Of a stretch of DNA of 64,000 nt, positions 8,835 to 16,631 are shown piece after piece; within the stretch, counting starts at the first letter, position 1; each line of letters opens with the position of its first letter. The stretch comes from Pelagibius sp. Lineage in GTDB: Bacteria; Pseudomonadota; Alphaproteobacteria; Kiloniellales; Kiloniellaceae. The position numbers and the translations under genes were made by a program. Under the pieces are notes generated by a model. That model was not told the origin of the DNA and did no database searches. It saw only the letters and a program-made list of their open reading frames with translations. Location: assembly GCA_028280305.1 (NCBI GenBank), contig JANQMC010000050.1, positions 39,413-103,412 on the forward strand, in the 5' to 3' direction.

Positions 8835-8874
8835 GCCGCCTCGACGGCGCAAAGCGCCGGTGTGACGGGGCGGC
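8835..8874 (-). repeat. Structured repeat, copy B (between tail gene and gpG)
   Basis: The outer arms GCCGCC (8835-8840) and GGCGGC (8869-8874) enclose the hairpin GGCGC-AAA-GCGCC (8846-8858) and the same TCGAC and GGTGTGACGG blocks as copy A at 8054-8099. The first outer base pair is swapped relative to copy A (C:G to G:C), so pairing is kept though sequence changes. The two copies lie directly 5' and 3' of the gpG/gpGT cassette. Confidence 0.7.
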
Positions 8875-8880
8875 GTTAAC

Positions 8881-9291
8881 TCAGGAAGTGGCCCGGGCCA
8901 GTGTGCCCGCGGCCACGAAATTGATTGGCGTGTTCGCCATGTCGCCGATGTTGCCGGCAACCGGCGTGTAACTGGCGAGGATCGCCTGTCCGGAGAACTG
9001 CGGATTGGCCACCCCGACAGGCGCACTTGTCGGCCGAACAATAATCGCAGCCTCGACACCAATCAGCGGAAACAGCACCGAGTCCAATTCAGCGCCGTCG
9101 AAATCGGTGTTTGCCGTCAATGACAGGGACCAGTTCTTCAGGCCGCCGGCTGCCATTTCGTGGGTATCGTCACCGAAGCCGGTTTTCTCCGGTGTGTCGG
9201 CGCTGTAGTCCAGGGTAACCTGGTTGCACATGTTAGAGATATCGGTGCCGCCGACACTGATAAAGGCATCCGTAAGGACTCTTTTTGGCAT
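8881..9291 (-). CDS. Tail tube-like protein, short paralogue (136 aa)
   Basis: This 136-aa virion protein shares with the next upstream gene an N-terminal region of the form GG-x(8)-N-Q/S-V-L-x-G/S-A/V-DTPE-x(4)-GDDTH-x-MAAGGLK. That region is typical of phiC31/HK97-like major tail proteins from alphaproteobacterial phages. It is about half the length of its paralogue, corresponding to one tail-tube-like beta barrel. It may be the main tube subunit or a minor, decorated form. Gene order (tail completion, tube, gpG, tape measure) fits. Start ATG 9291. Confidence 0.75.
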   Translation of the reverse strand: MPKRVLTDAFISVGGTDISNMCNQVTLDYSADTPEKTGFGDDTHEMAAGGLKNWSLSLTANTDFDGAELDSVLFPLIGVEAAIIVRPTSAPVGVANPQFSGQAILASYTPVAGNIGDMANTPINFVAAGTLARATS

Positions 9292-9336
9292 GGGTTGATG
9301 CTCCTGTGTTGCGGAACGCCGCCGCCGGCGTCCTGG

Positions 9337-10065
9337 TTACTGGATTCCGAGAACGCCGGTGACGTTGAAGGAAGGCGCCGTCCCGCCGATGGCGAAGGTG
9401 AGACGCCAGAAGCTGTCGGTGATCGGCCCGGCAACCGGCGCCGCAAACGCCGCGCCGATCGCGTTGAACTGTGCGAAGGTGACCCGCGTCACCGGCGAGG
9501 CGAAGCCGGCGCTGTCGTCCGACTCGACCGTAACGTCAAGCGTCGGCAGCGTGCCGCCGACGGCAGAGACGTGCAGGCCGGCATAGAGCCTTTGTTGCGC
9601 GCTGACTGCACCGGCCTCGACCGCGGGACCGCTGCCGCTTGCGCCGATGGTGTCGGCCTTGTGCAGCAGGACGCCGCGCACCAGGGGCGACTCCCCCGCC
9701 GCCGCGCTAAGAGAAAATGCGAACATCTCCCCAAGGCTGCCGCCCGGGGCATACTGGCTTGTAAGCGCCCTGAAGAAATAGGCAAGGCTACCGTCAGTGT
9801 CGCGGTTCGGAAGAACCGTAAGCAGCTCGTCATTGAAGCCCACTTTCTCAAACAGCGCCGCGTCGGCGTTCTCCGCGTTGAAGTATCCGGCGCCGCCGAG
9901 CGTTGTCACCTTCAGCCCGCCGGCGGCCATGACGTGGGTATCGTCGCCGAAGCAGGTGCGCTCCGGCGTATCCACGCCGTGCTCTAGCTGGACGCTGTTC
10001 ATGTCGGTGCCGATTTCATAGCCGCCGATCAAAATGCCGACGTTCTGCAGGATCTGCTTAGCCAT
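9337..10065 (-). CDS. Tail tube-like protein, long paralogue (242 aa)
   Basis: The 242-aa protein begins with 'ILIGGYEIGTDMNSVQLEHG' followed by DTPERTCFGDDTH and AAGGLK, closely matching the N-terminus of the neighbouring 136-aa protein, so the pair arose by duplication. The C-terminal half has additional beta-rich sequence ('LDVTVESDDSAGFASPVTRV', 'WRLTFAIGG') not present in the short form, perhaps an Ig-like or surface domain. It sits next to the tail terminator gene with 12 nt between them. It is a major or minor tail tube component, and which of the two is the bulk subunit is not decidable here. Confidence 0.75.
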   Translation of the reverse strand: MAKQILQNVGILIGGYEIGTDMNSVQLEHGVDTPERTCFGDDTHVMAAGGLKVTTLGGAGYFNAENADAALFEKVGFNDELLTVLPNRDTDGSLAYFFRALTSQYAPGGSLGEMFAFSLSAAAGESPLVRGVLLHKADTIGASGSGPAVEAGAVSAQQRLYAGLHVSAVGGTLPTLDVTVESDDSAGFASPVTRVTFAQFNAIGAAFAAPVAGPITDSFWRLTFAIGGTAPSFNVTGVLGIQ

Positions 10066-10077
10066 GCTCTATCCTCC

Positions 10078-10506
10078 TTAGCCATCCCAATGGACGATCA
10101 GATCCTGTTGCCGCCGGAACAGCCCCTCACTCTCGGGGCCCGCGTTGAGATCCGGCGGCACGTCCCGCTCGGCCTCGATCAGGATGTCCTGGATCTCGAT
10201 CCCGCCGACAGTGCCGCGGAAGCGCAGATAGGCCGCGGCGACGCCTTCCGCCACCTCCGCCGCGCCGATGATCCCGCCGCCGGAAAACTGCTGCAGGCTC
10301 CAGGAGTCGAATTGAAAGCGGGATGAACGAACGCCGTTCGTCACGCTCATGGTGTCATACCGCACCGTCGACACCAGGCCGAAGCTCACATAGGGCCTTG
10401 TCACGTTCTGCGGCACCGAGCCCCAATAGTAGAGCTGCGATCCGATCAAGCCGGTCAGCGCCGGCACCGCCTGGCCGCGCGTGTAAAGCGCCGTCTCGAT
10501 GCTCAC
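10078..10506 (-). CDS. Tail terminator/completion protein, DUF3168-like (142 aa)
   Basis: This 142-aa protein has the N-terminal layout of the DUF3168 family: a helix with L-x(4)-A-L-TGLIG, then a 'YYWGSVPQNVTRPYVSFGLV' segment and 'RFQFDSWSLQQFSG'. DUF3168 proteins (SPP1 gp17-like) cap the tail tube and join it to the head connector. Its place between the HK97 gp10-like gene and the tail tube gene is standard. The gap to the upstream gene is 3 nt, so translation is probably coupled. Confidence 0.85.
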   Translation of the reverse strand: MSIETALYTRGQAVPALTGLIGSQLYYWGSVPQNVTRPYVSFGLVSTVRYDTMSVTNGVRSSRFQFDSWSLQQFSGGGIIGAAEVAEGVAAAYLRFRGTVGGIEIQDILIEAERDVPPDLNAGPESEGLFRRQQDLIVHWDG

Positions 10507-10509
10507 TGC

Positions 10510-10944
10510 TCAACGCCGCCGCGAACGCCGTTCGCCGGCCAGCTTCGCCGCCTCGCGCTCCATCCCCTGCGCCATCTTCTCGCCCATGGCGTCCAGGGCC
10601 GCGCCGGCCTTCTCGTCCATGGCGGGCCGCATGAAGGGTTTAGCCGGCGACCCTTCCGCGCCAAACTCGGTCAAATGTGCGCGGCGGCTCGTCGGCGGCT
10701 CGAAGCCGATGTTATAGAGGACTTCGTCGCTCTGCGCGCGCCGACCCTTCACGACGGTAATCGAGTCCGCCAGCGCCTCGGTGTCCTTCGGGGCCAGCTC
10801 GCGCGCCCGCTCGGCAACCACCTCCGCGCCAGCCTTGACCGAACGCCCGGCGACCTGGCGGGCGATCCTGGGCCCCAGATCGCGCAGGACTCTGTCCATC
10901 TCCTCGATGCCGGTTAGATCGAAGACGATCAGCTCGTCGGCCAT
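10510..10944 (-). CDS. HK97 gp10-like tail completion protein (144 aa)
   Basis: The 144-aa protein matches the HK97 gp10-like family: an N-terminal 'ILDLGP-IA-Q-A' type helix (here LRDLGPRIARQVAGR), a 'RARELAPKDTEALADSITV' segment near residues 47-65, a central 'EFGAEGSPAKPFMRPAMDEK' motif, and a charged C-terminal helix. The family acts at head-tail joining or tail completion. The order connector, stopper, gp10-like, DUF3168 is the usual one. Start ATG 10944, one base after the upstream stop. Confidence 0.9.
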   Translation of the reverse strand: MADELIVFDLTGIEEMDRVLRDLGPRIARQVAGRSVKAGAEVVAERARELAPKDTEALADSITVVKGRRAQSDEVLYNIGFEPPTSRRAHLTEFGAEGSPAKPFMRPAMDEKAGAALDAMGEKMAQGMEREAAKLAGERRSRRR

Positions 10945-10945
10945 G

Positions 10946-11161
10946 TCAGCGCCGGCGGCCCGTATTGCGTGCCGCAGTCTTCTTTGCCGGCTTGCGCGCT
11001 GGCGACTTCTTCGCCGCGGTCGCCTTCAAGGCCGCGGCGATGCTGCGGCCGTCGCAACCGAACAGCCGCGCCAGCTCCGCCCGGTCGAACTCGCCCAGCG
11101 CGTCGACCGCGCGGATCGCCCGCCGGCGCTTGCCTTCGAAAGTCTCGTTCATGTCAGTCAC
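10946..11161 (-). CDS. Small basic phage protein with AAKK tail (71 aa)
   Basis: This 71-aa protein overlaps the head closure gene by 4 nt. Residues 1-45 look folded and helical ('AVDALGEFDRAELARLFGCD' could be a winged-helix-like segment), followed by a Lys/Ala/Arg-rich tail (residues 46-71) like histone H1 tails. The same kind of tail is present in the 89-aa protein at 12057 and in the ParB-like protein at 30039. It lies inside the head-tail connector block. Function unknown. Confidence 0.55.
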   Translation of the reverse strand: MTDMNETFEGKRRRAIRAVDALGEFDRAELARLFGCDGRSIAAALKATAAKKSPARKPAKKTAARNTGRRR

Positions 11162-11481
11162 TCCGGTTTGCCTTTGCAGTAAAGCTCCAGGCCCTCGCGG
11201 CGCCCTAGCTCGACCACATGCAAGATGTTGAACTCGGCGCCCTCGTAGATCACCCGCTGCTCGCGCTTCACGCCGTCGAGCCAGCGGATTTTGAACATCA
11301 CCTCGACCTCGGCCTGCCGCGCCAGGCCTTCGATCACTTCGCCCCCGCGCACTTCTCGCTTCATCGCCCAGATATCGGCGCCGCCTGGCAGTGCCGCCCA
11401 GATGTAAGTCACCTGCGGCCCGGCCTGCACAGCGGTCCTTTCCTGGATCGTGATCTGACGATCGAGCGCCCCGGCACGCAT
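11158..11481 (-). CDS. Head closure / head-tail joining protein (107 aa)
   Basis: The 107-aa protein starts with 'MRAGALDRQITIQERT', the characteristic opening of the SPP1 gp16 / HK97 gp7-like head-tail adaptor family, followed by 'TYIWAALPGGADIWAMKREV' and 'RWLDGVKREQRVIYEGAEFNI' in the middle. These proteins seal the portal channel after DNA packaging. It overlaps the connector gene by one base and the next gene by four. Length is typical of the family (about 105-115 aa). Confidence 0.9.
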   Translation of the reverse strand: MRAGALDRQITIQERTAVQAGPQVTYIWAALPGGADIWAMKREVRGGEVIEGLARQAEVEVMFKIRWLDGVKREQRVIYEGAEFNILHVVELGRREGLELYCKGKPE

Positions 11482-12050
11482 CAGACCGACCGGATCGAGT
11501 CAGACATCATCAGATCGAGCGCCGTCTGCGGCAGGCGCGCCGCAACCGTGCCGACAACAATGCTGCCGCGGTTGTCATAGAGATCGTTCACCGCGATATA
11601 GAGCCCGGCCTTGATGTTGTCCGGTACGTCGGCAGCCGTACCGAAGCCGGCCACAAACTCCAGGCGAACGGCGTTCGCCACCGGATAACTGGTCGGCCAG
11701 GTCTGGCCAAAGTCCGTTGTGACCCGCGCCGGCCGGCTGAATAGATCGCTGCGGTAGACGGCAGAATCCAGTGTCTGCTCGACCCCCGCGTCATCGAGAT
11801 ACTTGATCGCCGTCACCGACTGAACCGGGTTCAGCGGCAATTCGAAGAACCGCGGAAACGCGTCGAGATACCAGGTCCAGGCCTGCGTGACGAAAGCGAG
11901 TTTCGTATCAGCTTCCGCCCTGCGCCTGGCGGCGCCGATCAGCTGAGTCAGCAGCGGATCCTCGGCCGCCCCGCTGACCCGCGAGTGAACCTTCACCTCA
12001 GCGGCGGTGATCGGTTCCTCCGCCGGCGGCGATGTCAGCTGCAGCGCCAC
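11481..12050 (-). CDS. Head-tail connector, phiE125 gp8 / gp6-like (189 aa)
   Basis: The 189-aa protein shows the hallmarks of the phiE125 gp8 / HK97 gp6-like connector family: 'EEPITAAEVKVHSRVSGAAED' near the start, 'LIGAARRRAEADTKLAFVTQ', a central 'FFELPLNPVQSVTAIKYLD', and an 'IKAGLYIAVNDLYDNRGS' helix. Members form a ring beneath the portal. The position after the capsid genes and before the head closure gene agrees. Confidence 0.9.
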   Translation of the reverse strand: MALQLTSPPAEEPITAAEVKVHSRVSGAAEDPLLTQLIGAARRRAEADTKLAFVTQAWTWYLDAFPRFFELPLNPVQSVTAIKYLDDAGVEQTLDSAVYRSDLFSRPARVTTDFGQTWPTSYPVANAVRLEFVAGFGTAADVPDNIKAGLYIAVNDLYDNRGSIVVGTVAARLPQTALDLMMSDSIRSV

Positions 12051-12056
12051 CGCCCG

Positions 12057-12326
12057 CTAGACCTTCGCGGCCTTCTTCTTGGCCAAGGCTGCCTTGCTCG
12101 CCGTGTTCTTGGGGGTCTTTTTGGCTGACTTCTTCTTCGTGGACCGGGTGGTCGGGCGCTTCGCCTTTGCCGAAGCTTTGATCGCAACGCGCTCTGCGGC
12201 ACCTTCGCGCAAAAGATCGGACGCCTCGGCTTCGGTCAAGTTGATGACCTTGCCCCGCCGCAGACTCCGGCGTACGCCGCCGATCTGGCGAAAGCGCAAA
12301 TCCCGGATAATCTTGACTTGTGGCAT
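12057..12326 (-). CDS. Small head-region protein with Lys-rich C-terminus (89 aa)
   Basis: The 89-aa protein has a compact N-terminal part (residues 1-50, 'KVINLTEAEASDLLREGAAERV') that resembles the small gpFI-like or head-completion proteins found after capsid genes in HK97-type phages. Residues 50-89 form a Lys/Ala/Thr-rich tail, likely disordered and nucleic-acid binding. A clear AGGAGG ribosome-binding site precedes the ATG at 12326. The tail resembles those of the 71-aa protein at 10946 and the ParB-like protein. Role not known. Confidence 0.6.
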   Translation of the reverse strand: MPQVKIIRDLRFRQIGGVRRSLRRGKVINLTEAEASDLLREGAAERVAIKASAKAKRPTTRSTKKKSAKKTPKNTASKAALAKKKAAKV

Positions 12327-12354
12327 TGCTGCCTCCTGTTTCTGGGGAAGGAAC

Positions 12355-12382
12355 GGCCGCGGCGATGCTATGCGCCGCGGCC
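12355..12382 (-). repeat. 10-bp perfect inverted repeat between capsid-region genes
   Basis: GGCCGCGGCG (12355-12364) pairs with CGCCGCGGCC (12373-12382) around an 8-nt loop. It lies in the short gap upstream of the AGGAGG of the 89-aa gene. There is no T-run. A GC-rich hairpin here may set the relative expression of the capsid genes and the connector genes, for example as an mRNA processing or stability element. Confidence 0.5.
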
Positions 12383-12403
12383 GAGGGGTAGCGACTTTGC
12401 CGT

Positions 12404-12850
12404 TTAGGCCACAACCTCGTCGATGCTCGCCGCCTGGTCGGCAGGCTGATAGCGGGCATCCATGCCCAGAACAATCGCGCCGGCATCGCTATTTGCCGTC
12501 CCGATCGTCATCGAGAGCCGGACATGGGTGAAACTGTTCTCCAGGTCCAGCTCATCCGAACGGCAGTTGATGATCGCCTGCTTGTCGGAGTCGGCGCCGG
12601 CCTGAGTCAACTGCGTGATCGCCTTGCCGGTGATGTCCTTCGCACCGGTCCCCGTATCGTCGCTCGCCTGTTCAAGCTTGGCATCGAGGGTCGCACTTGC
12701 GCCAAGCGTGCCTGCCTGGATGACCGCCATGATGTTGTCGAACACACTCATGGCGATCCAAGCACTAGTCACTGTAGACGCTGCGTAGGCGTCCGGATCG
12801 ATAACGCCGGCTACCGCGATGCGGTCGCTCGGCAGAACATTGGGGTTCAT
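12404..12850 (-). CDS. Capsid-associated phage protein (148 aa)
   Basis: The 148-aa protein is encoded immediately after the major capsid gene. It has an Ala/Ser/Thr-rich composition, with 'VFDNIMAVIQAGTLGAS' near residues 36-52 and 'FTHVRLSMTIGTANSDAGAIVLGMDARY' in part at the C-terminal half. I do not assign it to a named family. Position suggests a head decoration or head-completion role, as often seen 3' of HK97-type major capsid genes. Its abundance-style RBS and isolated gap on both sides suggest separate translation. Confidence 0.55.
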   Translation of the reverse strand: MNPNVLPSDRIAVAGVIDPDAYAASTVTSAWIAMSVFDNIMAVIQAGTLGASATLDAKLEQASDDTGTGAKDITGKAITQLTQAGADSDKQAIINCRSDELDLENSFTHVRLSMTIGTANSDAGAIVLGMDARYQPADQAASIDEVVA

Positions 12851-12914
12851 GTCACCCTCCGATGGTTTGTGGTGTTTTCGGAATTCCGACAGCCGCGATA
12901 GACGGACGAACGGA

Positions 12915-14285
12915 CTAGGCGCGAGCTGCCAGCGTTACGAAATGAGACTTCGCATTGGGACTCTTCGGCGGCACGACAGGCTTGTTGAGGTAGGCTTGGC
13001 CGCCGAGTCGGAATGTCCAACGAAAGGCCTGCATGCCGTAATCGAAGAACAGATGCATAGACTGGGCGAATTGAATACCTGCCGCCTTCCGCGCCAGGTA
13101 GTAACCCAGCGGATCCACCAGCATGATGTCACCCTTATCGCCCAGGGTCGTGCAGTGTTCTGTGGGAATCACCGGCCGCCCAAACAGGAACCCGCCGGGT
13201 GCGTTCGCGAAGCCCGTCGAGGGCGGAGTCCAAATCGGCTTGTCGCCGAGGGTCATCGTCAGGAACTCCGGCAAGGTGTCGCTGTTGATGAACCATACCG
13301 CACGCGACAGACTGCCGGCGAGCAAGCGGCTGTACATCTTCGCCACATTCTTGGCCACGATCGTATCGGCCGGCTGGCTGGCTTCCTTGGCAACGGTGAT
13401 CAGCGATCCGCTGTTCATCCAGCCTTTCAGCTGACCCACGCCGCTGCCCCACATGACCGCTTCATCGGCTTTCCAGTTCATTGCCCGCGCCGACTGCCGG
13501 CTTAGACGAGCATTGAGGCGCGGTGCATCTTCAAGTAGTTCGTCGGTGGCCAAGACGAATGCGTACAGCTCGTTGAGGCGCAGCTGGTCGAGATTATCCT
13601 CCATCTTTGAGGCGTTCATCTTCGTCGCCTCCGATCGCCAAAACGCCTGAACGCCTGTCGAGCCCCAAGGCGTCGTTTCGTCTTTCAGCATCTGAACAGA
13701 ATTGCTGCCAGTCGGCTCGCCATCGACCATCCCCAGCAGCGAGGAGGGCTCTTCCAACATCAGCTCGTATACCTCTTGCCGAAAGGCTGGCGGCACTTGA
13801 TACCCCTCACCGTCCGTGCCACCGCTTTCTTGGTGGAAGTTGGTCGGCGCTGCGCCCGGTTCCGGCCGGCGGAAGAGTGCCGCAAGGCGGTCATCCATGC
13901 GATGATTCGGCGCCGCTGGATTGGCGCGCATCACCGCCATTGCAAAGTCCGCAAGGTTGTGAAAGCCGCCGGTACGCGCCGGGTCGGGCTCACTGGAAAT
14001 GATAGAACGCGCCGCCGTCAGGGCCGTGCTCGAATCCAGCGGCGCGAACAAACGCTCGCGGGTCAACTTCTTCTCTTCCTCTTCCAACTCCGCGGCCGCG
14101 GCCTCTACTTTCGGCTGCAGCGCCTCGATGTCCGCCTCAAGCTGCGCAAGCTGTGCAGCCTGCTCTTCACTGGCTTCATTCTCGCCGATCTCACCGTTCA
14201 GCTTTTCCAGCTGCGCCAGCTTTCCGCGACCCTCGTCTTTCAAGGCGCTGAGCCGCTGGCGCAGCTTCTTCAAGTCTTTACGCAT
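12915..14285 (-). CDS. HK97-fold major capsid protein with N-terminal delta domain (456 aa)
   Basis: This is the major capsid protein. Residues 1-75 form a charged coiled coil (delta domain acting as internal scaffold) that the neighbouring S49 protease would remove. The HK97 fold follows: 'GGTDGEGYQVPPAFRQEVYE' at the E-loop approach, 'LDQLRLNELYAFVLATDELLED' in the P-domain, 'GWMNSGSLITV', and the A-domain region with 'GGFLFGRPVIPTEHC' and 'ILVDPLGYYLARKAAG'-like sequence. Length fits unprocessed HK97 gp5-type proteins with a delta domain. It is the first capsid gene after the protease. Confidence 0.95.
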   Translation of the reverse strand: MRKDLKKLRQRLSALKDEGRGKLAQLEKLNGEIGENEASEEQAAQLAQLEADIEALQPKVEAAAAELEEEEKKLTRERLFAPLDSSTALTAARSIISSEPDPARTGGFHNLADFAMAVMRANPAAPNHRMDDRLAALFRRPEPGAAPTNFHQESGGTDGEGYQVPPAFRQEVYELMLEEPSSLLGMVDGEPTGSNSVQMLKDETTPWGSTGVQAFWRSEATKMNASKMEDNLDQLRLNELYAFVLATDELLEDAPRLNARLSRQSARAMNWKADEAVMWGSGVGQLKGWMNSGSLITVAKEASQPADTIVAKNVAKMYSRLLAGSLSRAVWFINSDTLPEFLTMTLGDKPIWTPPSTGFANAPGGFLFGRPVIPTEHCTTLGDKGDIMLVDPLGYYLARKAAGIQFAQSMHLFFDYGMQAFRWTFRLGGQAYLNKPVVPPKSPNAKSHFVTLAARA

Positions 14286-14381
14286 GGGTTGCTCCTAACA
14301 ATGCCGGGGGCAGGGATCCCCAAATGGTCTGCCGCCCCGGTTAACGGCAGAGACCGGGAAATAGAGAAAGCCTGAAACGGT

Positions 14382-15329
14382 TCAGCTGAAGGCGAGACGC
14401 GCTTTCAACGCCTTCGCTGCGCGACCGCCGCGTCCGCCGGCGGGCCGGCCACTGCGACCGCCCTGCAGCCGCTTGATCGTGGCCGGCAGCGCCTCGACGC
14501 GGTCAACCATGCCCTCACGCTGCGCTGCCTGGGCCATGACTGTGCGGCCTTCACCAAATCCGTTGCGCACGGCCGCCGGCGTCACACCGCGCGAAGAGGC
14601 CACAGCTTTGACGAAAGCCTTGTAATAGTCGTTCACGTCGGACTGAATTGCCGCGCGGGCCTCATCGTCAAGCGGTCCGAACGGGTGACCCTCCGTCTTG
14701 TACTTGCCGGCGGAGATCAGCTCGACCTCCACGCCCATGCCTTCCAGCAGGCCTGCGATGTTCTCATGCGCTGTGTAGACGCCGATCGACCCCACCACGC
14801 CGGAAGGCGTGACCACCAGTTCATCCGCTGCCGCACCGATCCAATAGGCGGCACTGGCTGCCATGGCGGAGGCGCTGGCGACGATACGCTTGTCGCCGCC
14901 GCGCAGGTTCATCAGGTGGTCGGCAAACTCCGGCACGCCGAAGACGCCACCGCCCGGGCTGTCGATATGCAGGATGATCGAACTCACATCGGGGTCGGCC
15001 ACGGCCCGGTCGAGTTGCGCGCGGGCCTTGTCGAGCGAAACAGCGCCGCTCATTTCGTCGAACATGTCCGCCCGCTGCATGATGACACCGTGCAGCGGAA
15101 TGATCGCGATGCTGCCGGCACGTACCCGGCCAACTTGTTGGCTGGGCTCGGCCGCACCGATCCGGGCGCGGATCTCCTCCTGGCCGAGACGCCCGCCAGC
15201 AGAACGGAATTTCAGCAGATCCACGATGGTCGCCAGCATATGCGGCATGATCGCCCAGGGCATCTCGGCCACGGCACGGCAAACACGTGGGTAACGGTTG
15301 TCAATCGCGGAGATCTCGTCGTCTGGCAT
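14382..15329 (-). CDS. S49 family prohead maturation protease (315 aa)
   Basis: This SppA/ClpP-fold peptidase (315 aa) is placed between portal and capsid genes, so it is the head maturation protease. It has the 'HIDSPGGG' oxyanion motif at residues 121-128, the nucleophile Ser159 in the 'AMAASAAYWI' segment, and Lys211 in 'SAGKYKTEG', forming the expected Ser-Lys dyad. The C-terminal 45 residues are Arg/Gly/Lys-rich. It probably cleaves the capsid delta domain (about residues 1-75) during maturation. A single-domain S49 protease rather than HK97 gp4-type S78 is common in alphaproteobacterial phages. Confidence 0.92.
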   Translation of the reverse strand: MPDDEISAIDNRYPRVCRAVAEMPWAIMPHMLATIVDLLKFRSAGGRLGQEEIRARIGAAEPSQQVGRVRAGSIAIIPLHGVIMQRADMFDEMSGAVSLDKARAQLDRAVADPDVSSIILHIDSPGGGVFGVPEFADHLMNLRGGDKRIVASASAMAASAAYWIGAAADELVVTPSGVVGSIGVYTAHENIAGLLEGMGVEVELISAGKYKTEGHPFGPLDDEARAAIQSDVNDYYKAFVKAVASSRGVTPAAVRNGFGEGRTVMAQAAQREGMVDRVEALPATIKRLQGGRSGRPAGGRGGRAAKALKARLAFS

Positions 15330-15341
15330 GGTCAGCCCTCT

Positions 15342-16631
15342 CTAGTCGTCGCCCGCGGCGACCAGGCGCGGCCGTTCGCCCGTGCTTGCGTTGTTGCTGT
15401 CTGGCGAGCCCGTGTCCGGCGCAGCGCCGACCGGTTCCATGTTCAGCGGCCGCAGGTACGAGTCGCCGCCCTCGACCGGGTTTCTGTTCAGCATCGCCCG
15501 GACATCGTTGATCGAATACCAGCCGCTCTGAATGCCCGCTTGGAAAGCTTCCGCCTGTTTTTTCATGTCCCCGCGCAATAGCCCGGCGACGTTGTACTCG
15601 GCGAAGTACTCGTCTCCGTCGACGGTCAGCGGATCGACGATGTTGGTGTTGAAGCCGTCTTCCCAATTGCAGCCAACGGGCAAGAAGCTGTCGACCACGA
15701 ATTCTATGGCTTGCGACTCGATGTTGTTGTTCGTCGCTCGGTCCAGCGCCCGGATCTTGTGCGGCGGTACGTTCAAGATCCGCGCGATATCAATGGCGCT
15801 TTCCTTTCGGGTTTCCAGGAACTGCGCGTGTTCGTTGTTGCGCTCCGGACCCTTCTCGAACTTGCCGGGGAAATCGATCAAGCCGATCTGGTGCGCCTCG
15901 GCGCCGGTCCGCGCTTTCTTGAAGGCCCTCTTGAACTTCTCGCGGTCTTCGGGCGTCTTGAAGGGCTGATCCAGAAAGACGAAGCCGCCGGCCTGGCCGT
16001 CGTTCTCGAAGAAGCGCGCGCCGTACTCAGCCACTGCCAGGGCATGAGCGAAGGTTTCGCGGTGGGTGCAATAGATCGGCACACCGCAGAGACCGTCCGT
16101 GGTGAACGGCCCCGCCTTCATATGCCAGATCTCATCGTCCCGCAGGCTTCGGACCTGGCCGCCGTTGGGATCCTGGACCCGGAACCAGACCCGCCCGCCC
16201 CGGCGCTCCGGCGTTACATACGACGGATGGATCGGCCTCAGCTCGGCGATGGCGCTACCCATGCCCGGCACGATCTCAGCATAGGCGTTGCGGTGCAAAG
16301 AAAGATTGTCCTGCTGAAATGCGCGCCATTGAAAGCGGGTCCAGCCCTCGGCGGGGCGCCTTAGCAACTTCGCCGCGGGATGCTCTGGCGCCGGCAGTTT
16401 CTTATTGTCGCTGACGCGGCGGAACAACTGGAAAGGCAAGCTGGCGATCGGGTTGGTGATGGCCGCCATGCCGTCCTGCACCGCCGGAATCGACCGGACC
16501 GTCTCGGCCGTCACTGGAATGCGCGGCAACGCCATCGCATGCGCCGGCGCGCGCTCGTACCAAAAATCGTTGCCGGGATCTCGATTGCCGCTCCCCGCGC
16601 TCATCCCGAACAGTCGACCGATCCAACTCAT
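15342..16631 (-). CDS. Portal protein, HK97 family (429 aa)
   Basis: The 429-aa portal ring subunit forms the DNA channel and terminase docking site. It shows 'IPVTAETVRSIPAVQDGMAAI' near residues 38-58, 'WTRFQWRAFQQDNLSLHRNAYAEI' at about 95-118, and 'ESAIDIARILNVPPHKIRAL' with 'SQAIEFVVDSFLP' in the C-terminal half, all typical of HK97 gp3-like portals. The start overlaps the terminase stop by 4 nt. The last 40 residues are low-complexity and rich in Pro and Gly. Confidence 0.95.
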   Translation of the reverse strand: MSWIGRLFGMSAGSGNRDPGNDFWYERAPAHAMALPRIPVTAETVRSIPAVQDGMAAITNPIASLPFQLFRRVSDNKKLPAPEHPAAKLLRRPAEGWTRFQWRAFQQDNLSLHRNAYAEIVPGMGSAIAELRPIHPSYVTPERRGGRVWFRVQDPNGGQVRSLRDDEIWHMKAGPFTTDGLCGVPIYCTHRETFAHALAVAEYGARFFENDGQAGGFVFLDQPFKTPEDREKFKRAFKKARTGAEAHQIGLIDFPGKFEKGPERNNEHAQFLETRKESAIDIARILNVPPHKIRALDRATNNNIESQAIEFVVDSFLPVGCNWEDGFNTNIVDPLTVDGDEYFAEYNVAGLLRGDMKKQAEAFQAGIQSGWYSINDVRAMLNRNPVEGGDSYLRPLNMEPVGAAPDTGSPDSNNASTGERPRLVAAGDD

